DNA from: Membranihabitans maritimus
GTDB lineage: Bacteria > Bacteroidota > Bacteroidia > Chitinophagales > Saprospiraceae
Assembly (NCBI RefSeq): GCF_021729145.1
Contig: NZ_JAJSLW010000008.1
Coordinates: forward strand, 220,424-284,423
Length of the DNA stretch: 64,000 nucleotides
Direction: 5' to 3'
Each line of letters opens with the position of its first letter. The stretch's first letter is position 1. Shown piece by piece: positions 47,868-57,643 of the stretch. The translations under genes and the position numbers were made by a program. The notes beneath the pieces were generated by a model. It did no database searches. It was not told the DNA's origin and saw only the letters and a program-made list of their open reading frames with translations.

Positions 47868-48314
47868 CTATAGTAAGTACTTCTCATTAAATTCTACCTG
47901 GTGCTCATTCAGGAGAGTGGTTAATTCCTCTTTATAAGTAAAGCGTTTGTGATGATCTTGTTGGTGTTTAACGTACCTGATTAGTCGTTCTTTTTCTTTA
48001 ATAGAATAGGTAAATGCCCCGTATCCCTCTTGCCAACCGGAGAAATCGAGAAATATGCGGTTCTTTTTTATATAGTCATTACTCCCAAGTTTAATGTCTT
48101 TTATCAGGGAGGATACAGCAACGGTTGGATGTATGTGCGTCACTATATGTATATGATCCTCTACACCATTGATACAATACAAATGACATTTTTTGTTTTT
48201 CAAAATGCCCCAAATATCTTTGAAAAGTAAATCTCTGCTTTCTTCCAGTAAAGTTGGGTTTCTATGCTTGGTACTAAAGACTATTTGGTAAAGAATTTGG
48301 GTGTAAGTACTCAT
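47868..48314 (-). CDS. REP-associated tyrosine transposase (RAYT, IS200/Y1 family), copy 1
   Basis: This 148-residue single-domain Y1 transposase matches the IS200/TnpA-REP family in length. The HUH metal-binding motif is intact, with His54 and His56 in EDHIHIV. SGWQEGYGAF (residues 92-101) precedes the catalytic helix with Tyr114 (IRYVKHQ). Such enzymes nick and join single-stranded DNA at hairpin repeats. This gene is surrounded on both sides by palindromic modules that are its likely substrates. A second, diverged copy lies at 48931-49377. Both copies and their upstream ~150 bases are clearly duplicated. Confidence 0.93.
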   Translation of the reverse strand: MSTYTQILYQIVFSTKHRNPTLLEESRDLLFKDIWGILKNKKCHLYCINGVEDHIHIVTHIHPTVAVSSLIKDIKLGSNDYIKKNRIFLDFSGWQEGYGAFTYSIKEKERLIRYVKHQQDHHKRFTYKEELTTLLNEHQVEFNEKYLL

Positions 48315-48930
48315 AATTTATAAAGTTGTTTTAGGTTTCGATATGTTTTAAGTATATGACCTACAGCGGATTAAATATACGGATTTATGAAAGAATAATG
48401 TTTTATGTGGTTGAATTTTTACCACACCTTGGTAATAACATGGATTTTGTTCTTTGTTCAACTCCTTCGGAGTTGGGTTCCGGAGCGCTTTAATCCCCGG
48501 GTTTCCACCCGGAGTTATTGAAGTTGAACTCCTTCGGAGTTTTTCAAAAACGTGTAGATTGCCACCAGATAGATAGGGATAGGTTATTGTGATTGCCTTC
48601 ATTCTTCTACGGACAGAAGCCTTTTAATCTTTTGCAGTTACTAATAATTCAGTTTTGGACTTTAACTTGCATCGAAAACTTGGAGCCTTTAATACCATTT
48701 AGTCCATAGAAATTTATATAATGTTTGTGAGGCTATGAAATACCAAAGATAGCTAACGGAGGTGGGCAACCCAATTGGGGTTGAACATAAGTAACTTCGG
48801 GTCTTCACCCGAAGTTACGAAGACTAAAGCACTCAATCCTGGAAGGATTGAACCCTCATAACCCCGTATGAAATGCGGGGTATGAATGCCGGATAAAGTC
48901 AACCCTGGAGGGGTTGAACAATCTTAGAAT
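48315..48930. repeat. Duplicated flank and palindromic repeats between the two RAYT copies
   Basis: Bases 48315-48475 are nearly identical to 49378-49538, the upstream flanks of the two transposase genes. At about 48458-48545 the CAACTCC/GGAGTTG and CCGGGTTTCCACCCGG modules recur. At 48768-48923 come CAACCCAATTGGGGTTG, ACTTCGGGTCTTCACCCGAAGT, TCAATCCTGGAAGGATTGA and CAACCCTGGAGGGGTTG. No gene is present. Confidence 0.8.
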
Positions 48931-49377
48931 CTAAAGTAAATACTTCTCGTCAAATTCTATATTATGTTCATTTAGTAGAGCGATTAATTCCTCTTTATAA
49001 GTAAAATGCTTGTGATGATCTTGTTGGTTTTTAACGTATCTAATGAGTCGTTCTTTTTCATTAATTGAATAAGTGAATGTCCCGTATCCCTCTTGCCAAC
49101 CGGAGAAATCGAGAAATATGCGGTTCTTTTTTATATAGTCATTACTCCCAAGTATAATGTCTTTTATCAGGGAGGATACAGCAACGATTGGATGTATGTG
49201 CGTTACTATACGTATATGATCCTCTGCACCATTGATACAATACAAATGACATTTTTTATTCTTCAAAATACCCCAAATATCTTTGAAAAGTAAATCTCTG
49301 CTTTCTTCCAGTAAAGTTGGGTTTCTATGCTTGGTACTAAAGACTATTTGGTAAAGAATTTGGGTGTAAGTACTCAT
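48931..49377 (-). CDS. REP-associated tyrosine transposase, copy 2, with altered HUH motif
   Basis: This 148-residue copy is about 90 percent identical by eye to the gene at 47868. The catalytic Tyr114 is kept, but the HUH motif reads EDHIRIV: His56 of copy 1 is replaced by Arg, removing one of the two metal-binding histidines. Other differences (Val51Ala, Lys75Ile) are scattered. The reading frame is intact. It is probably a catalytically impaired duplicate, although it might still bind repeats or be complemented by copy 1. Confidence 0.9.
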   Translation of the reverse strand: MSTYTQILYQIVFSTKHRNPTLLEESRDLLFKDIWGILKNKKCHLYCINGAEDHIRIVTHIHPIVAVSSLIKDIILGSNDYIKKNRIFLDFSGWQEGYGTFTYSINEKERLIRYVKNQQDHHKHFTYKEELIALLNEHNIEFDEKYLL

Positions 49378-49920
49378 AATTTATAAAGTTGTTTTAGGTT
49401 CCGATATGTTTTAAGTATATGACCTACAATGGATTAGATATACGGATTTATGAAAGAATAATGTTTTATGTGGTTGAATTTTTACCACAACTTAGTAATA
49501 ACATGGATTTTGTTCTTTGTTCAACTCTTTCAGAGTTGGTGTGCAGACAGGTACCTCTTAGCACCGGGTTGCACCCGGCGTTATTGTTATTCAACTCCTT
49601 CGGAGTTTGTGGGGCATTCTGCCAAGCAGTCGTACGATATAATTTTTGTATAAAGAAAAATGTGAATTTACCTACCTTAATCACAAAGACTGGTCAGATT
49701 TCTCGGTAATTCCGGCCCGGTCAGACACCGTATGGGGAAGGGTTGAACATGGAGAAAAGATCTAATTACTTCTTCGTTTATTTGATCTGATGTTGTCATA
49801 GATGGGTGATATATGATTGATAGTAGGATATAATTTGATTATAAAAGGGCAAAATATAGCCGACTTTCGATAAAATTACGTTCTATATTTGTTGTATAAT
49901 CCACAACTTATAATTTAGGG
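49378..49920. repeat. Duplicated RAYT flank, palindromic repeats and promoter region
   Basis: The first ~160 bases duplicate the flank at 48315. A diverged palindromic unit follows at about 49518-49610 (CAACTCTTTCAGAGTTG, CACCGGGTTGCACCCGGCG, CAACTCCTTCGGAGTTTG). About 49668-49715 resembles 47615-47665 (CTCGGTAATT), suggesting a third unit remnant. The last ~180 bases are AT-rich and must hold the promoter of the 49921 gene. Confidence 0.7.
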
Positions 49921-52900
49921 ATGAATAGATTTCCATTTTTTGTTTTATTAATCTCCTTATTGTTCGTCAATTGCACGGATGACCCACCGAGAAGAGCAGA
50001 AGTCTTGTTTTTTGGTAAAGGTATTGCTGATGCTGAAAAATATGCTTCATGGATGGCTATCGAGTTGTTTAAATCCGGAGTTAATGTAACTTTTACAGGC
50101 GAAAGTGGTGATTTAAACAAAGAAAACCTGGAATTGTATGATGGATTAATTATTTATTCTACTATCGATACTCTTTCGCCGGATCAAGAAGATGCTTTGA
50201 AAGGTTTTGTTTCAGCCGGAAAAGGATTAACAGTGCTCAATATTGGTTCCAGTTGTTTTAAAAACTCGGATTGGTACGGTAATGCAGTAGGAGGAAGTGC
50301 AGTCCAGGGTGCTGAAGGAGAGATAACGGTCCACTTAGCTGATACTTCATCCCAGGTAGTAAAAGGATTCTCCGGATTTGAGACAACTGATGTTATTTAT
50401 CAACACAATAATTTACAACCTGATATTACTATTTTAATAGAAAATGGGAATACAGATTCAGGGGAACCCTATGCCTGGACCCGAAAGGAAGGAAAGGGTA
50501 GAATTTTCTATACCGCGTTGGGAAGTAGCGAAATGACCTGGAAGAAATCCAATTTCCTTCACTTGCTGAGAAACGGGGTGTTTTGGACATTGGGAAGCAA
50601 AGTACAGCAATTGGTAGAGGATTTGAAAATACCCAGGGCTAGTATTTATGGAGATTCCATTGCTGACTTTACGGCCAGGCATGATGTCCCGGGAATTCAG
50701 GATCCTCAGTCCCCTGAAGAGGCTGTGAAACTCATTCAAAAACCAGTGGGTTTTGAAGTGGAATTGTTTGCATCTGAACCTGATATTGTGAATCCTATTG
50801 CGATGAACTGGGATGAAAAAGGCAGACTATGGGTAATAGAAGGATTGGATTATCCCAATGATTTTGTAGAAACGGATGGTGCCAAAAATGACCAAATCAA
50901 AATTTGTGAAGATACGAACGGTGACGGGAAAGCCGATAAATTTACGGTATTTGCTGATGAATTGAATATTGCTACCAGTCTGACTTTTGTGAACGATGGA
51001 GTACTGGTTTCTATGGCTCCCCATTTTATATATTTAAAGGATACGGATGGTGACGATGTTGCTGACCTGCGTGATACGATAATGACCGGTTGGCGAAAAT
51101 TCGATACCCATGCCGGCCCTTCCCACCTGCAATATAGTTTTGATAATAAGATATGGGGGGTGACCGGATATTCCGGATTTGATGGATATATCAATGGTAA
51201 ACGCCAAATTTTTGGACAGGGTTTGTATCGGTTCAATCCCGATGGCTCGGATTTTGAATATTTGGCAACTACCAGCAATAATACCTGGGGGTTGGGAATG
51301 ACGGAGGACAACAATGTATTTATTTCTACGGCTAATAATACACATAGCGCTTTTTATTCAATGCCGGAATGGATGACCCAGCGAAGGATCAGAGACGAGG
51401 ATAAGAAATTTGAAGTTAATGCCATCCAAAAAATTGATGGACATTACAATGCACATCCTCTTACGCCAAATTTGAGGCAGGTCGATGTGGTAGGGGGTTT
51501 TACCTCAGCGGCCGGGCATCAATTCTACACGGCGAGAAATTTCCCGGAAGAATATTGGAACCGGATAGCGTTTGTTGCCGAACCTACAATTCGATTGGTA
51601 CATAATGCTATATTAGAAGCTGATGGTGCGGGGTTTGCCGAATCCGACGGTTGGAATTTTATGGCAAGTTCCGATGAATGGTTTGGCCCGGTTCAGGCGA
51701 AAGTTGGACCTGATGGGGCGGTTTGGGTAGTGGATTGGTATAACTTTATCATACAACACAATGTTTTTGTTCCCCGACAAGCGCCCTCAGAGAAGGTACT
51801 GCCTTTCAAAGACCAGCCGCATGGTGAAGGGAATGCCTTTGAAAGTGAACTCAGGGACAAAATGCATGGTCGTATTTACAGGCTTGTATACAAAGGAGGG
51901 GGCGAAAGTCAGGGATTTGAATTATCTAAAGATGATGTTCCGGGACTTTTGAAGGCATTGAAAAGTGATAACAAATTTTGGCGGACCCATGCCCAGAGAC
52001 TACTGGTAGAGCGAAAGAATAAAGATGTTGTGAGCGACCTCATCAAAATTGTTGATGATCAATCGGTTGATGCTATAGCGTTAAATGCACCTGCTATTCA
52101 CGCTTTGTGGACAATGAAAGGGCTGAATGCTATACATGGGCATGAAAAAGCTCTACAATCTGTAATAAAAAGCCTGGATCATCCTTCTCCCGGTGTCCGG
52201 AAGGCAGCTATCCAGGTATTGCCTGCAAATGAAGCTTTGATAAGTGATATCAAACAGAGCAACATAATACATGATCCCCATCTTAATACCCGATTAGCAG
52301 CTTTTGTCAAGCTCGCTGAATTCCCTTCGTCTTCGGAAATAGTTGACTTGTTGATAGAAGCAACGGACAATATAGAAAATGCCAATGACCGTTGGCTGGC
52401 CCAAGCTTTAATTGGTGCTATTGCCAGCCATGAGGAAATGTTTTATATCCAATCAGAAGGCAAGATGTTTAGCTCTTTTGGAAACCTTATTTTGGAATCC
52501 CTCGGAAAAGAAGAATACATTTTGGGAAGAAGGTCCCGACTGCAGTTTTCTCCTGATGTCTCAAACAAAGGAATTGTGATTGAAACTATGATAAGTAGAA
52601 ATGATGGAAAAGACTACAACGGTTTAATAGCAGCTCAAGGAAATAAAAAAGAGGGGTATATTCTCTATGCTGAGAATGATCGAATTTTCTTTAATGTCTA
52701 TCGCGGTTCCGAATTGTTTTCAGTCTCTGACCGATTGAGAGGAAAACGAGACTACCTGGTAGAAGCTACGCTTTCAAAGGATTCAAAATTATTGCTGAAA
52801 ATTAATAATAAAATAGTAGATGAAAATGAGGGGCCTGCTGTATTTAAAACGCCTCTTGCCGGATATTTGAGGACAGGACAAGAATTGAATATTGATAATA

Positions 52901-53403
52901 AGTTTTTGGAAGGACAATCCGAATTTACCGGGAATATGGGAAATGTCAAAGTAAAATTGGTAAGAGGAGAATATAAACATCCGGGAGATGCTGTGAATGA
53001 AGATGGAGGAGCTACCGTGAGTTCAGATCAAACGATCGTGATTAAAACGGTAAAAGATTTAATGCAATATGATAAGAAGGAAATTACTGTAAAAGCAGGA
53101 AGCCGGGTAACATTAATTGTAGAAAATCCCGATGCTATGCCCCACAACCTTTTGATCATTGAACCCGGGACACTGGAAATTGTCGGGAAGGCCGCAGATG
53201 AAATGCTAAAATATTCAGGAGCAGCAGAGAAAGAATATATTCCGGATGTCGATGAAGTAATGTACCATACACCATTATTACAGCCGGGGGACAGTTATTC
53301 CCTTACATTCGATGTGCCTGATAAAACGGGGAATTACCCATATGTATGTACTTTTCCGGGACATTGGCGTGGAATGAACGGTGTAATGAAAGTTATTAAT
53401 TAA
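49921..53403 (+). CDS. Four-domain lipoprotein: ThuA-like, PVC-type dehydrogenase, LamG-like, azurin-like
   Basis: This 1160-residue lipoprotein has a lipobox cysteine in FVNC (about residue 19). Residues about 25-225 are a ThuA-like (glutamine-amidotransferase-fold) domain. About 275-640 is the PVC-type dehydrogenase propeller (VELFASEPDIVNPIAMNWDE, DTNGDGKAD, DTDGDDVAD), followed by HEAT-like helices. About 870-1010 is a LamG/concanavalin-like beta-sandwich. The last 130 residues are an azurin-type cupredoxin with ligands His1075, Cys1143, His1148 and Met1152. Unlike the relatives at 227 and 59012 it has no CxxCH haem domain, so copper replaces haem as the fused electron carrier. It heads a run with a ThuA protein, Gfo/Idh/MocA and an epimerase. 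Confidence 0.9.
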   Translation: MNRFPFFVLLISLLFVNCTDDPPRRAEVLFFGKGIADAEKYASWMAIELFKSGVNVTFTGESGDLNKENLELYDGLIIYSTIDTLSPDQEDALKGFVSAGKGLTVLNIGSSCFKNSDWYGNAVGGSAVQGAEGEITVHLADTSSQVVKGFSGFETTDVIYQHNNLQPDITILIENGNTDSGEPYAWTRKEGKGRIFYTALGSSEMTWKKSNFLHLLRNGVFWTLGSKVQQLVEDLKIPRASIYGDSIADFTARHDVPGIQDPQSPEEAVKLIQKPVGFEVELFASEPDIVNPIAMNWDEKGRLWVIEGLDYPNDFVETDGAKNDQIKICEDTNGDGKADKFTVFADELNIATSLTFVNDGVLVSMAPHFIYLKDTDGDDVADLRDTIMTGWRKFDTHAGPSHLQYSFDNKIWGVTGYSGFDGYINGKRQIFGQGLYRFNPDGSDFEYLATTSNNTWGLGMTEDNNVFISTANNTHSAFYSMPEWMTQRRIRDEDKKFEVNAIQKIDGHYNAHPLTPNLRQVDVVGGFTSAAGHQFYTARNFPEEYWNRIAFVAEPTIRLVHNAILEADGAGFAESDGWNFMASSDEWFGPVQAKVGPDGAVWVVDWYNFIIQHNVFVPRQAPSEKVLPFKDQPHGEGNAFESELRDKMHGRIYRLVYKGGGESQGFELSKDDVPGLLKALKSDNKFWRTHAQRLLVERKNKDVVSDLIKIVDDQSVDAIALNAPAIHALWTMKGLNAIHGHEKALQSVIKSLDHPSPGVRKAAIQVLPANEALISDIKQSNIIHDPHLNTRLAAFVKLAEFPSSSEIVDLLIEATDNIENANDRWLAQALIGAIASHEEMFYIQSEGKMFSSFGNLILESLGKEEYILGRRSRLQFSPDVSNKGIVIETMISRNDGKDYNGLIAAQGNKKEGYILYAENDRIFFNVYRGSELFSVSDRLRGKRDYLVEATLSKDSKLLLKINNKIVDENEGPAVFKTPLAGYLRTGQELNIDNKFLEGQSEFTGNMGNVKVKLVRGEYKHPGDAVNEDGGATVSSDQTIVIKTVKDLMQYDKKEITVKAGSRVTLIVENPDAMPHNLLIIEPGTLEIVGKAADEMLKYSGAAEKEYIPDVDEVMYHTPLLQPGDSYSLTFDVPDKTGNYPYVCTFPGHWRGMNGVMKVIN

Positions 53404-53412
53404 AGATTTTAA

Positions 53413-54150
53413 ATGGATGGTATGGTAAATAGAAAATTGATATTGAGTTTATTTGTCTGTAGTTTTTTATCTGCAGTTATGGGGTTATATCCCACTGTCG
53501 CCAGTGCTCAAAAGACAGCTAATATATTATTGGTAGGGGGAGGGGCTTCCCATGATTTTGACCGGTGGTATCGTCAGGAAGATGCAAAAACGATAGAATC
53601 TCTGCATTCCTTTCAAGTGCAATATACTGATCATGTGGATTCGATTCCTTTTTACTTAAAACACTCAGATGTCCTTATTTTAAGTAATAATCAACCGATC
53701 GGGGACGAGGGGAAAAAAGCCATAACCCGTTTTGTGGAAAAAGGGAACGGGTTGCTTCTATTACATCCCGGATTGTGGTACAACTGGGCGGATTGGCCGG
53801 AATACAATCTTAATTATGCCGGGGGTGGAAGCAAAAGCCACGAGGAATACAGGGTATTCAAGAATTGTGTAGTTAATTCTACGCACCCTATCACCAAAGA
53901 TGTCCCATTGACCTTTGAATTAGCGGATGAATTGTACAGATATATGCCTGACCCGGAAGCCAGGGGAATTGAAGTATTGGCTATTGGTATGTCCATGCAC
54001 ACGGATGAATTTTATCCTGTAGTATTTACGGTTAAACATCCGAAAGCAAGAATTGCAGGAATTAGTCTTGGGCACGATGAAAAAAGCCACACAAGGGATG
54101 AATATAAAACCTTATTAACTAATGCGGTTCGCTGGGTATCCGAAAACTAA
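53413..54150 (+). CDS. Secreted ThuA-domain protein
   Basis: This 245-residue exported protein has a signal peptide to about residue 32 (ASAQ); translation may start at Met1 (53413) or Met4. The ThuA-like fold is indicated by ILLVGGGASHDFDRWY, VLILSNNQPI, LLLLHPGLWYNW and AGISLGHDEKSHTRDEYKTLLTNAVRWV. ThuA-family proteins take part in keto-sugar metabolism (the founding member belongs to trehalose utilisation in rhizobia); the precise reaction is not secure. It follows the four-domain protein, which itself contains a ThuA-like domain, by 9 bases. Confidence 0.88.
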   Translation: MDGMVNRKLILSLFVCSFLSAVMGLYPTVASAQKTANILLVGGGASHDFDRWYRQEDAKTIESLHSFQVQYTDHVDSIPFYLKHSDVLILSNNQPIGDEGKKAITRFVEKGNGLLLLHPGLWYNWADWPEYNLNYAGGGSKSHEEYRVFKNCVVNSTHPITKDVPLTFELADELYRYMPDPEARGIEVLAIGMSMHTDEFYPVVFTVKHPKARIAGISLGHDEKSHTRDEYKTLLTNAVRWVSEN

Positions 54151-54181
54151 TTTTGATTTAATTGTAAAATAGAACTTTGGA

Positions 54182-55294
54182 ATGAAGAAAATTACGGTAG
54201 TTATTATTGGGATGGGATTTGGAAAAGAGTTTATACCTATTTATCAAAAACATCCGAATATTGAAAGAGTGGGCATATGTACACGGAATGAAAATACGGT
54301 TCGGGAATTGAAGAATAAGTTTGGACTGGATGATGATTTGTGTTTTACAGACTTTGAAAAAGTACCGGAAAGGGATGATGTAGATGCTATTCACGTAGTG
54401 ACACCTGTACCCGACCATGCCCGAATGACCCTGGCTTCTTTGAACGCGGGGAAACACACTGCCTGTACCATTCCTATGGCTATGACGAGAGAGGATTGTG
54501 AAGCCATTGTAGAAGCGAAGAGAAAGTCCGGGAAAGTATATATGATGATGGAAACAGCTATTTATACCCGGGAATTTCTGTATGGATTAAATTTAGTAAA
54601 ATCGGGTAAATTAGGGAGAATTCAATTTGTCCGTGGATCCCATATCCAGGACATGAGTATGGATGGTTGGGCAGATTACTGGAAGGGATACCCTCCTATG
54701 CTCAATGGGACCCATGCGATTTCCCCGCTTTTGAAAATAAATGATACTATTGCCGAAACGGTGGTTTGCCACGGTTCCGGAAAGTTGACTAATGATCTGG
54801 CTGAGCGCTACGGATCCCCATTTGCAGTGGAAACAGCTACATTTACATTGAAAGGTACGGATGTAGTGGCAGAAGCTACACGCTCTCTTTTTGATGTAGT
54901 CAGACAGTACAGGGAAAGCTACGATGTTTACGGTACAAAAATGTCTTTTGAGTGGGAGCAATTACAGGATGAACACCATGTTGTCTTTGATGGTGGAGAA
55001 AATGCATTTCGGATAGATGTACCGGATACGGATGAATTGTTAATTGAAGAAATAGCAAGTTTTACCAAGCGCGAAAAAATAGATGATCCGAATCACGTTT
55101 CTTTTTTACAGGGAGCGGGGCACGGTGGATCCCATCCGCACCTGGTTCAGGAGTTCATAGCGGCTATTGTAGAAGGCAGGGATTCTGCTGTGGATGCGCC
55201 ATTGGCGGCTAACTATACCTGTGCCGGAATTTGTGCCCATGAATCGGCGATGAAAGGGGGAGTACGGATTGAGGTGCCGAATTTTGGGTTGTAG
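54182..55294 (+). CDS. Gfo/Idh/MocA-family oxidoreductase lacking the EKP lysine
   Basis: This 370-residue cytoplasmic protein has an N-terminal Rossmann fold (VVIIGMGFGKEF) and a C-terminal Gfo/Idh/MocA substrate domain. The usual catalytic motif EKP after the GKH segment is replaced by Thr96-Ile97-Pro98 (GKHTACTIPMA), so the lysine normally involved in hydride transfer chemistry is missing. A conserved-looking NGTHAISPLL segment with a histidine is retained. Members of this family oxidise or reduce sugars using NAD(P). Here the role may be atypical, or the lysine may be supplied elsewhere. It lies between a ThuA gene and an epimerase gene. Confidence 0.88.
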   Translation: MKKITVVIIGMGFGKEFIPIYQKHPNIERVGICTRNENTVRELKNKFGLDDDLCFTDFEKVPERDDVDAIHVVTPVPDHARMTLASLNAGKHTACTIPMAMTREDCEAIVEAKRKSGKVYMMMETAIYTREFLYGLNLVKSGKLGRIQFVRGSHIQDMSMDGWADYWKGYPPMLNGTHAISPLLKINDTIAETVVCHGSGKLTNDLAERYGSPFAVETATFTLKGTDVVAEATRSLFDVVRQYRESYDVYGTKMSFEWEQLQDEHHVVFDGGENAFRIDVPDTDELLIEEIASFTKREKIDDPNHVSFLQGAGHGGSHPHLVQEFIAAIVEGRDSAVDAPLAANYTCAGICAHESAMKGGVRIEVPNFGL

Positions 55295-55574
55295 GAAAGA
55301 CCGATATGTTTCCACTTTATCGTGTCAAAACACTAGTGCACCGTTTCTTAAATAAAGTATGTTATGGATTTCCAGGTTCATGTCAGGTCTCCTGACAAAA
55401 CCCTGGTATAAGGAATAACTTTTACAATTTATAACTTGCAGTGCCAGGGCTTCATTTTCTAAATTTTTCTGTTCCGTATATTCATTCAGACCGTCTGTAA
55501 ATAGGTACTTAGGAAGGTGATACCAGATCCCGGCAAAGAAGAAAATTGACAATTAAAAATAAAGAACCAAACTT

Positions 55575-56444
55575 ATGCAACTCGGAATTAGTACATTCGT
55601 CTGGACTTCACCATTTTCAACCCAATCTTTTGATGTATTATATAAAGCCAAAGACATCGGATATGATATTATAGAGATTGCTGTGGAAGACCGGAATTTG
55701 ATCGACTGGGTACAATTGAAGAAAACATGTTTGGATTTAGAGTTAAAAATTTCTGTTAGCGGAGCCTTTGGAGAAAGCCGTGATATATCCAGTGATCAAT
55801 CTGAATTTCGTTCCGGAGGATTAGATTATATAATCGATTGCCTGGAATTGGCGAGTGAAATGGAAAGCCCGGTGTTTGGCGGGCCTCTTTATTCTGCGGT
55901 TGGTAAAACCCGATTAGTATCCCCTGAACAAAAAGAACGAGAAAGACAGTGGTGCCTGGAAAATCTCCATATAGCGGCAATAAGGGCAAAAGATCTTGGA
56001 GTTGTTTTAGCACTGGAGCCTCTCAATCGATTCGAAACCGATATGGTCAATACGGTGGATCAGGCCTTAGAATTAACAAAAGAAATTGGGAGTGATTATC
56101 TGAAAATTCTATTAGATACTTTTCACAGTAATATTGAAGAAAAGGATATTCCGGGCTGTATTGAAAAATTGGATGGTGAGTTGGTTCACATCCAGGCCAA
56201 TGAAAATGACCGGGGTACGCCCGGCACCGGGCATTTGGACTGGGAAGGTATATTCGAAGCACTGAAAAAAATTAATTATAATGGAGCGCTCGTGATAGAA
56301 ACTTTCGGGGCGCCTTCCAAAGAATTGGCCCGGGCAGCGAGTATATGGCGGCCATTGGCCGGAAGTCCTGATGAATTGGCTAGTGATGGTTATCATTTCC
56401 TAACCCGTTTTATTCACGATAGGTCCATTTTACAAGGCGGGTGA
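55575..56444 (+). CDS. Sugar isomerase/epimerase, D-tagatose 3-epimerase-like TIM barrel
   Basis: This 289-residue cytoplasmic TIM-barrel protein has the metal and catalytic residues of D-tagatose/D-psicose 3-epimerases: Glu148 (LEPLNRFE), Asp181 and His184 (LLDTFHSN), His205, Arg213 (ENDRGTPG) and Glu242 (VIETFG). The 33-residue spacing from Glu148 to Asp181 and the 29 residues from Arg213 to Glu242 fit that family. It would epimerise a ketose at C3. It is the last gene of the run starting at 49921, 280 bases after the Gfo/Idh/MocA gene, which suggests keto-sugar interconversion as the pathway theme. Confidence 0.9.
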   Translation: MQLGISTFVWTSPFSTQSFDVLYKAKDIGYDIIEIAVEDRNLIDWVQLKKTCLDLELKISVSGAFGESRDISSDQSEFRSGGLDYIIDCLELASEMESPVFGGPLYSAVGKTRLVSPEQKERERQWCLENLHIAAIRAKDLGVVLALEPLNRFETDMVNTVDQALELTKEIGSDYLKILLDTFHSNIEEKDIPGCIEKLDGELVHIQANENDRGTPGTGHLDWEGIFEALKKINYNGALVIETFGAPSKELARAASIWRPLAGSPDELASDGYHFLTRFIHDRSILQGG

Positions 56445-57643
56445 TAATTATCATTTAGTAAATAAAATAAAAAATTCACGTGGGTAGTTTAGTATGCCTT
56501 TTGTCAACTCGGTTTGAGGTACTCTTGATTTTTTTTCTGTCATTTGCCGGATGGAAATGGAAAGGTGATTTTAATTCAATGACTTTAAAGGAAACTTTTA
56601 CAAATAAATAGGTCTTTGTACTATACTAAATATAATGTATGTTTCATTAAAGTGCTAAACAGGGATCAGCTGAAGTTGCGTAATGCCAATTAGATTATAG
56701 GGTGCAGTATAATCTTGAATTGGATTTTCTGAGGGAATGAGGCAAAAAACGTAGTCATACCAGAGCTACCATGAGGCTTTTTAACGAAGATATTGCTGAA
56801 AAGACTTTTAATTTAAATATCATTTTATAGTTCATTTGGTACAATGTTTACCCTATAGCGAGGGCACCTCCTACTTTACTTGCGTGCTGTTGAATTTCAT
56901 GTTTGTACAGACCTTTCTTCTTCCCGGCAGGTAAATATTCGGGTGTTCCTTGTAACGACTTAAGGGGGAATGACAATAACATAACCTGAGTTCGATAGAG
57001 AAAAATGAGCTCTGGAGTGCCTGTTCCGACATGAAATTGTCGGGAAGCGAAATATAGTTAACCCTGGGTGCCAACCCTGGGTGGAAATCAAGGTAGAACG
57101 ATGATTCTTGCATTGATTTGCACGAAGTCCTCATAGGGATGATTTTGCCAGATGCCTTGGGCATTTCATTTTTCGATAAAATAATGATAGAATTAATTAT
57201 TCGTCGAGCTCACGTTAACCTAAGGTCTTCATTTCGTGAAAATTTGGAAAAAGATCTGTATAAGTTCTACAATTAAGTTTAATATTTATCTGTTACATTT
57301 TTCTTTACATTTAGAAAATTACAATTTTATAATTGAACCATAGGACGGGGTATATAATAATTCATTTATTCTCAAATCCTTTTCAATGGTAATACCAACG
57401 CAATTTTTGATTGATATGAGCTTATAAGTTTTGTATTTTAACAGGTTGTAAAAGCACGAATACTAAATAAAATTTTAACATAAATAGGAAACCATAGGTA
57501 GGTTTCAGGTTTGGGAATTTATAATTTAGATGTAATATTATTTTACTAATTGCGTATTGAATACGTATATTATTTTAGTTTGTGTGTTTTTTTGACTCTT
57601 TGTTCTTGATGGAAGATTATATGAAGTAAAGGAATAGGATACT
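56445..57643. other. Long intergenic region with palindromic element copy B
   Basis: These 1.2 kb hold no convincing gene. Element copy B occupies 56684-56841. Further right, CCGACATGAAATTGTCGG at 57026-57043 is a hairpin, and AACCCTGGGTG occurs twice in tandem at about 57060-57082. The right third (57180-57640) is very AT-rich and contains the promoter of the sigma factor gene. Confidence 0.55.
56684..56841 (+). mobile_element. Palindromic MITE-like element, copy B (158 bp)
   Basis: This is the same family as copies at 6644 and 63303. Shared blocks include TTAGATTATAGGGTGCAG, TGGATTTTCTG, AAACGTAGTCAT, GAGGCTTTTTAACGAA and ATCATTTTATAG. Ends pair as TGCCAATTAGATTATAGG against TACCAAATGAACTATAAA. 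The left flank is TAA (56681-56683) and the right flank CAA (56842-56844), a target duplication with one change. No coding sequence is present. Confidence 0.8.

Noticed and set aside
47457..48930. Closely spaced short palindromic repeats resembling a CRISPR array
   Set aside because: Repeat units differ in length and sequence, spacing is irregular, there are no uniform spacers and no cas genes. The repeats track with RAYT transposases.
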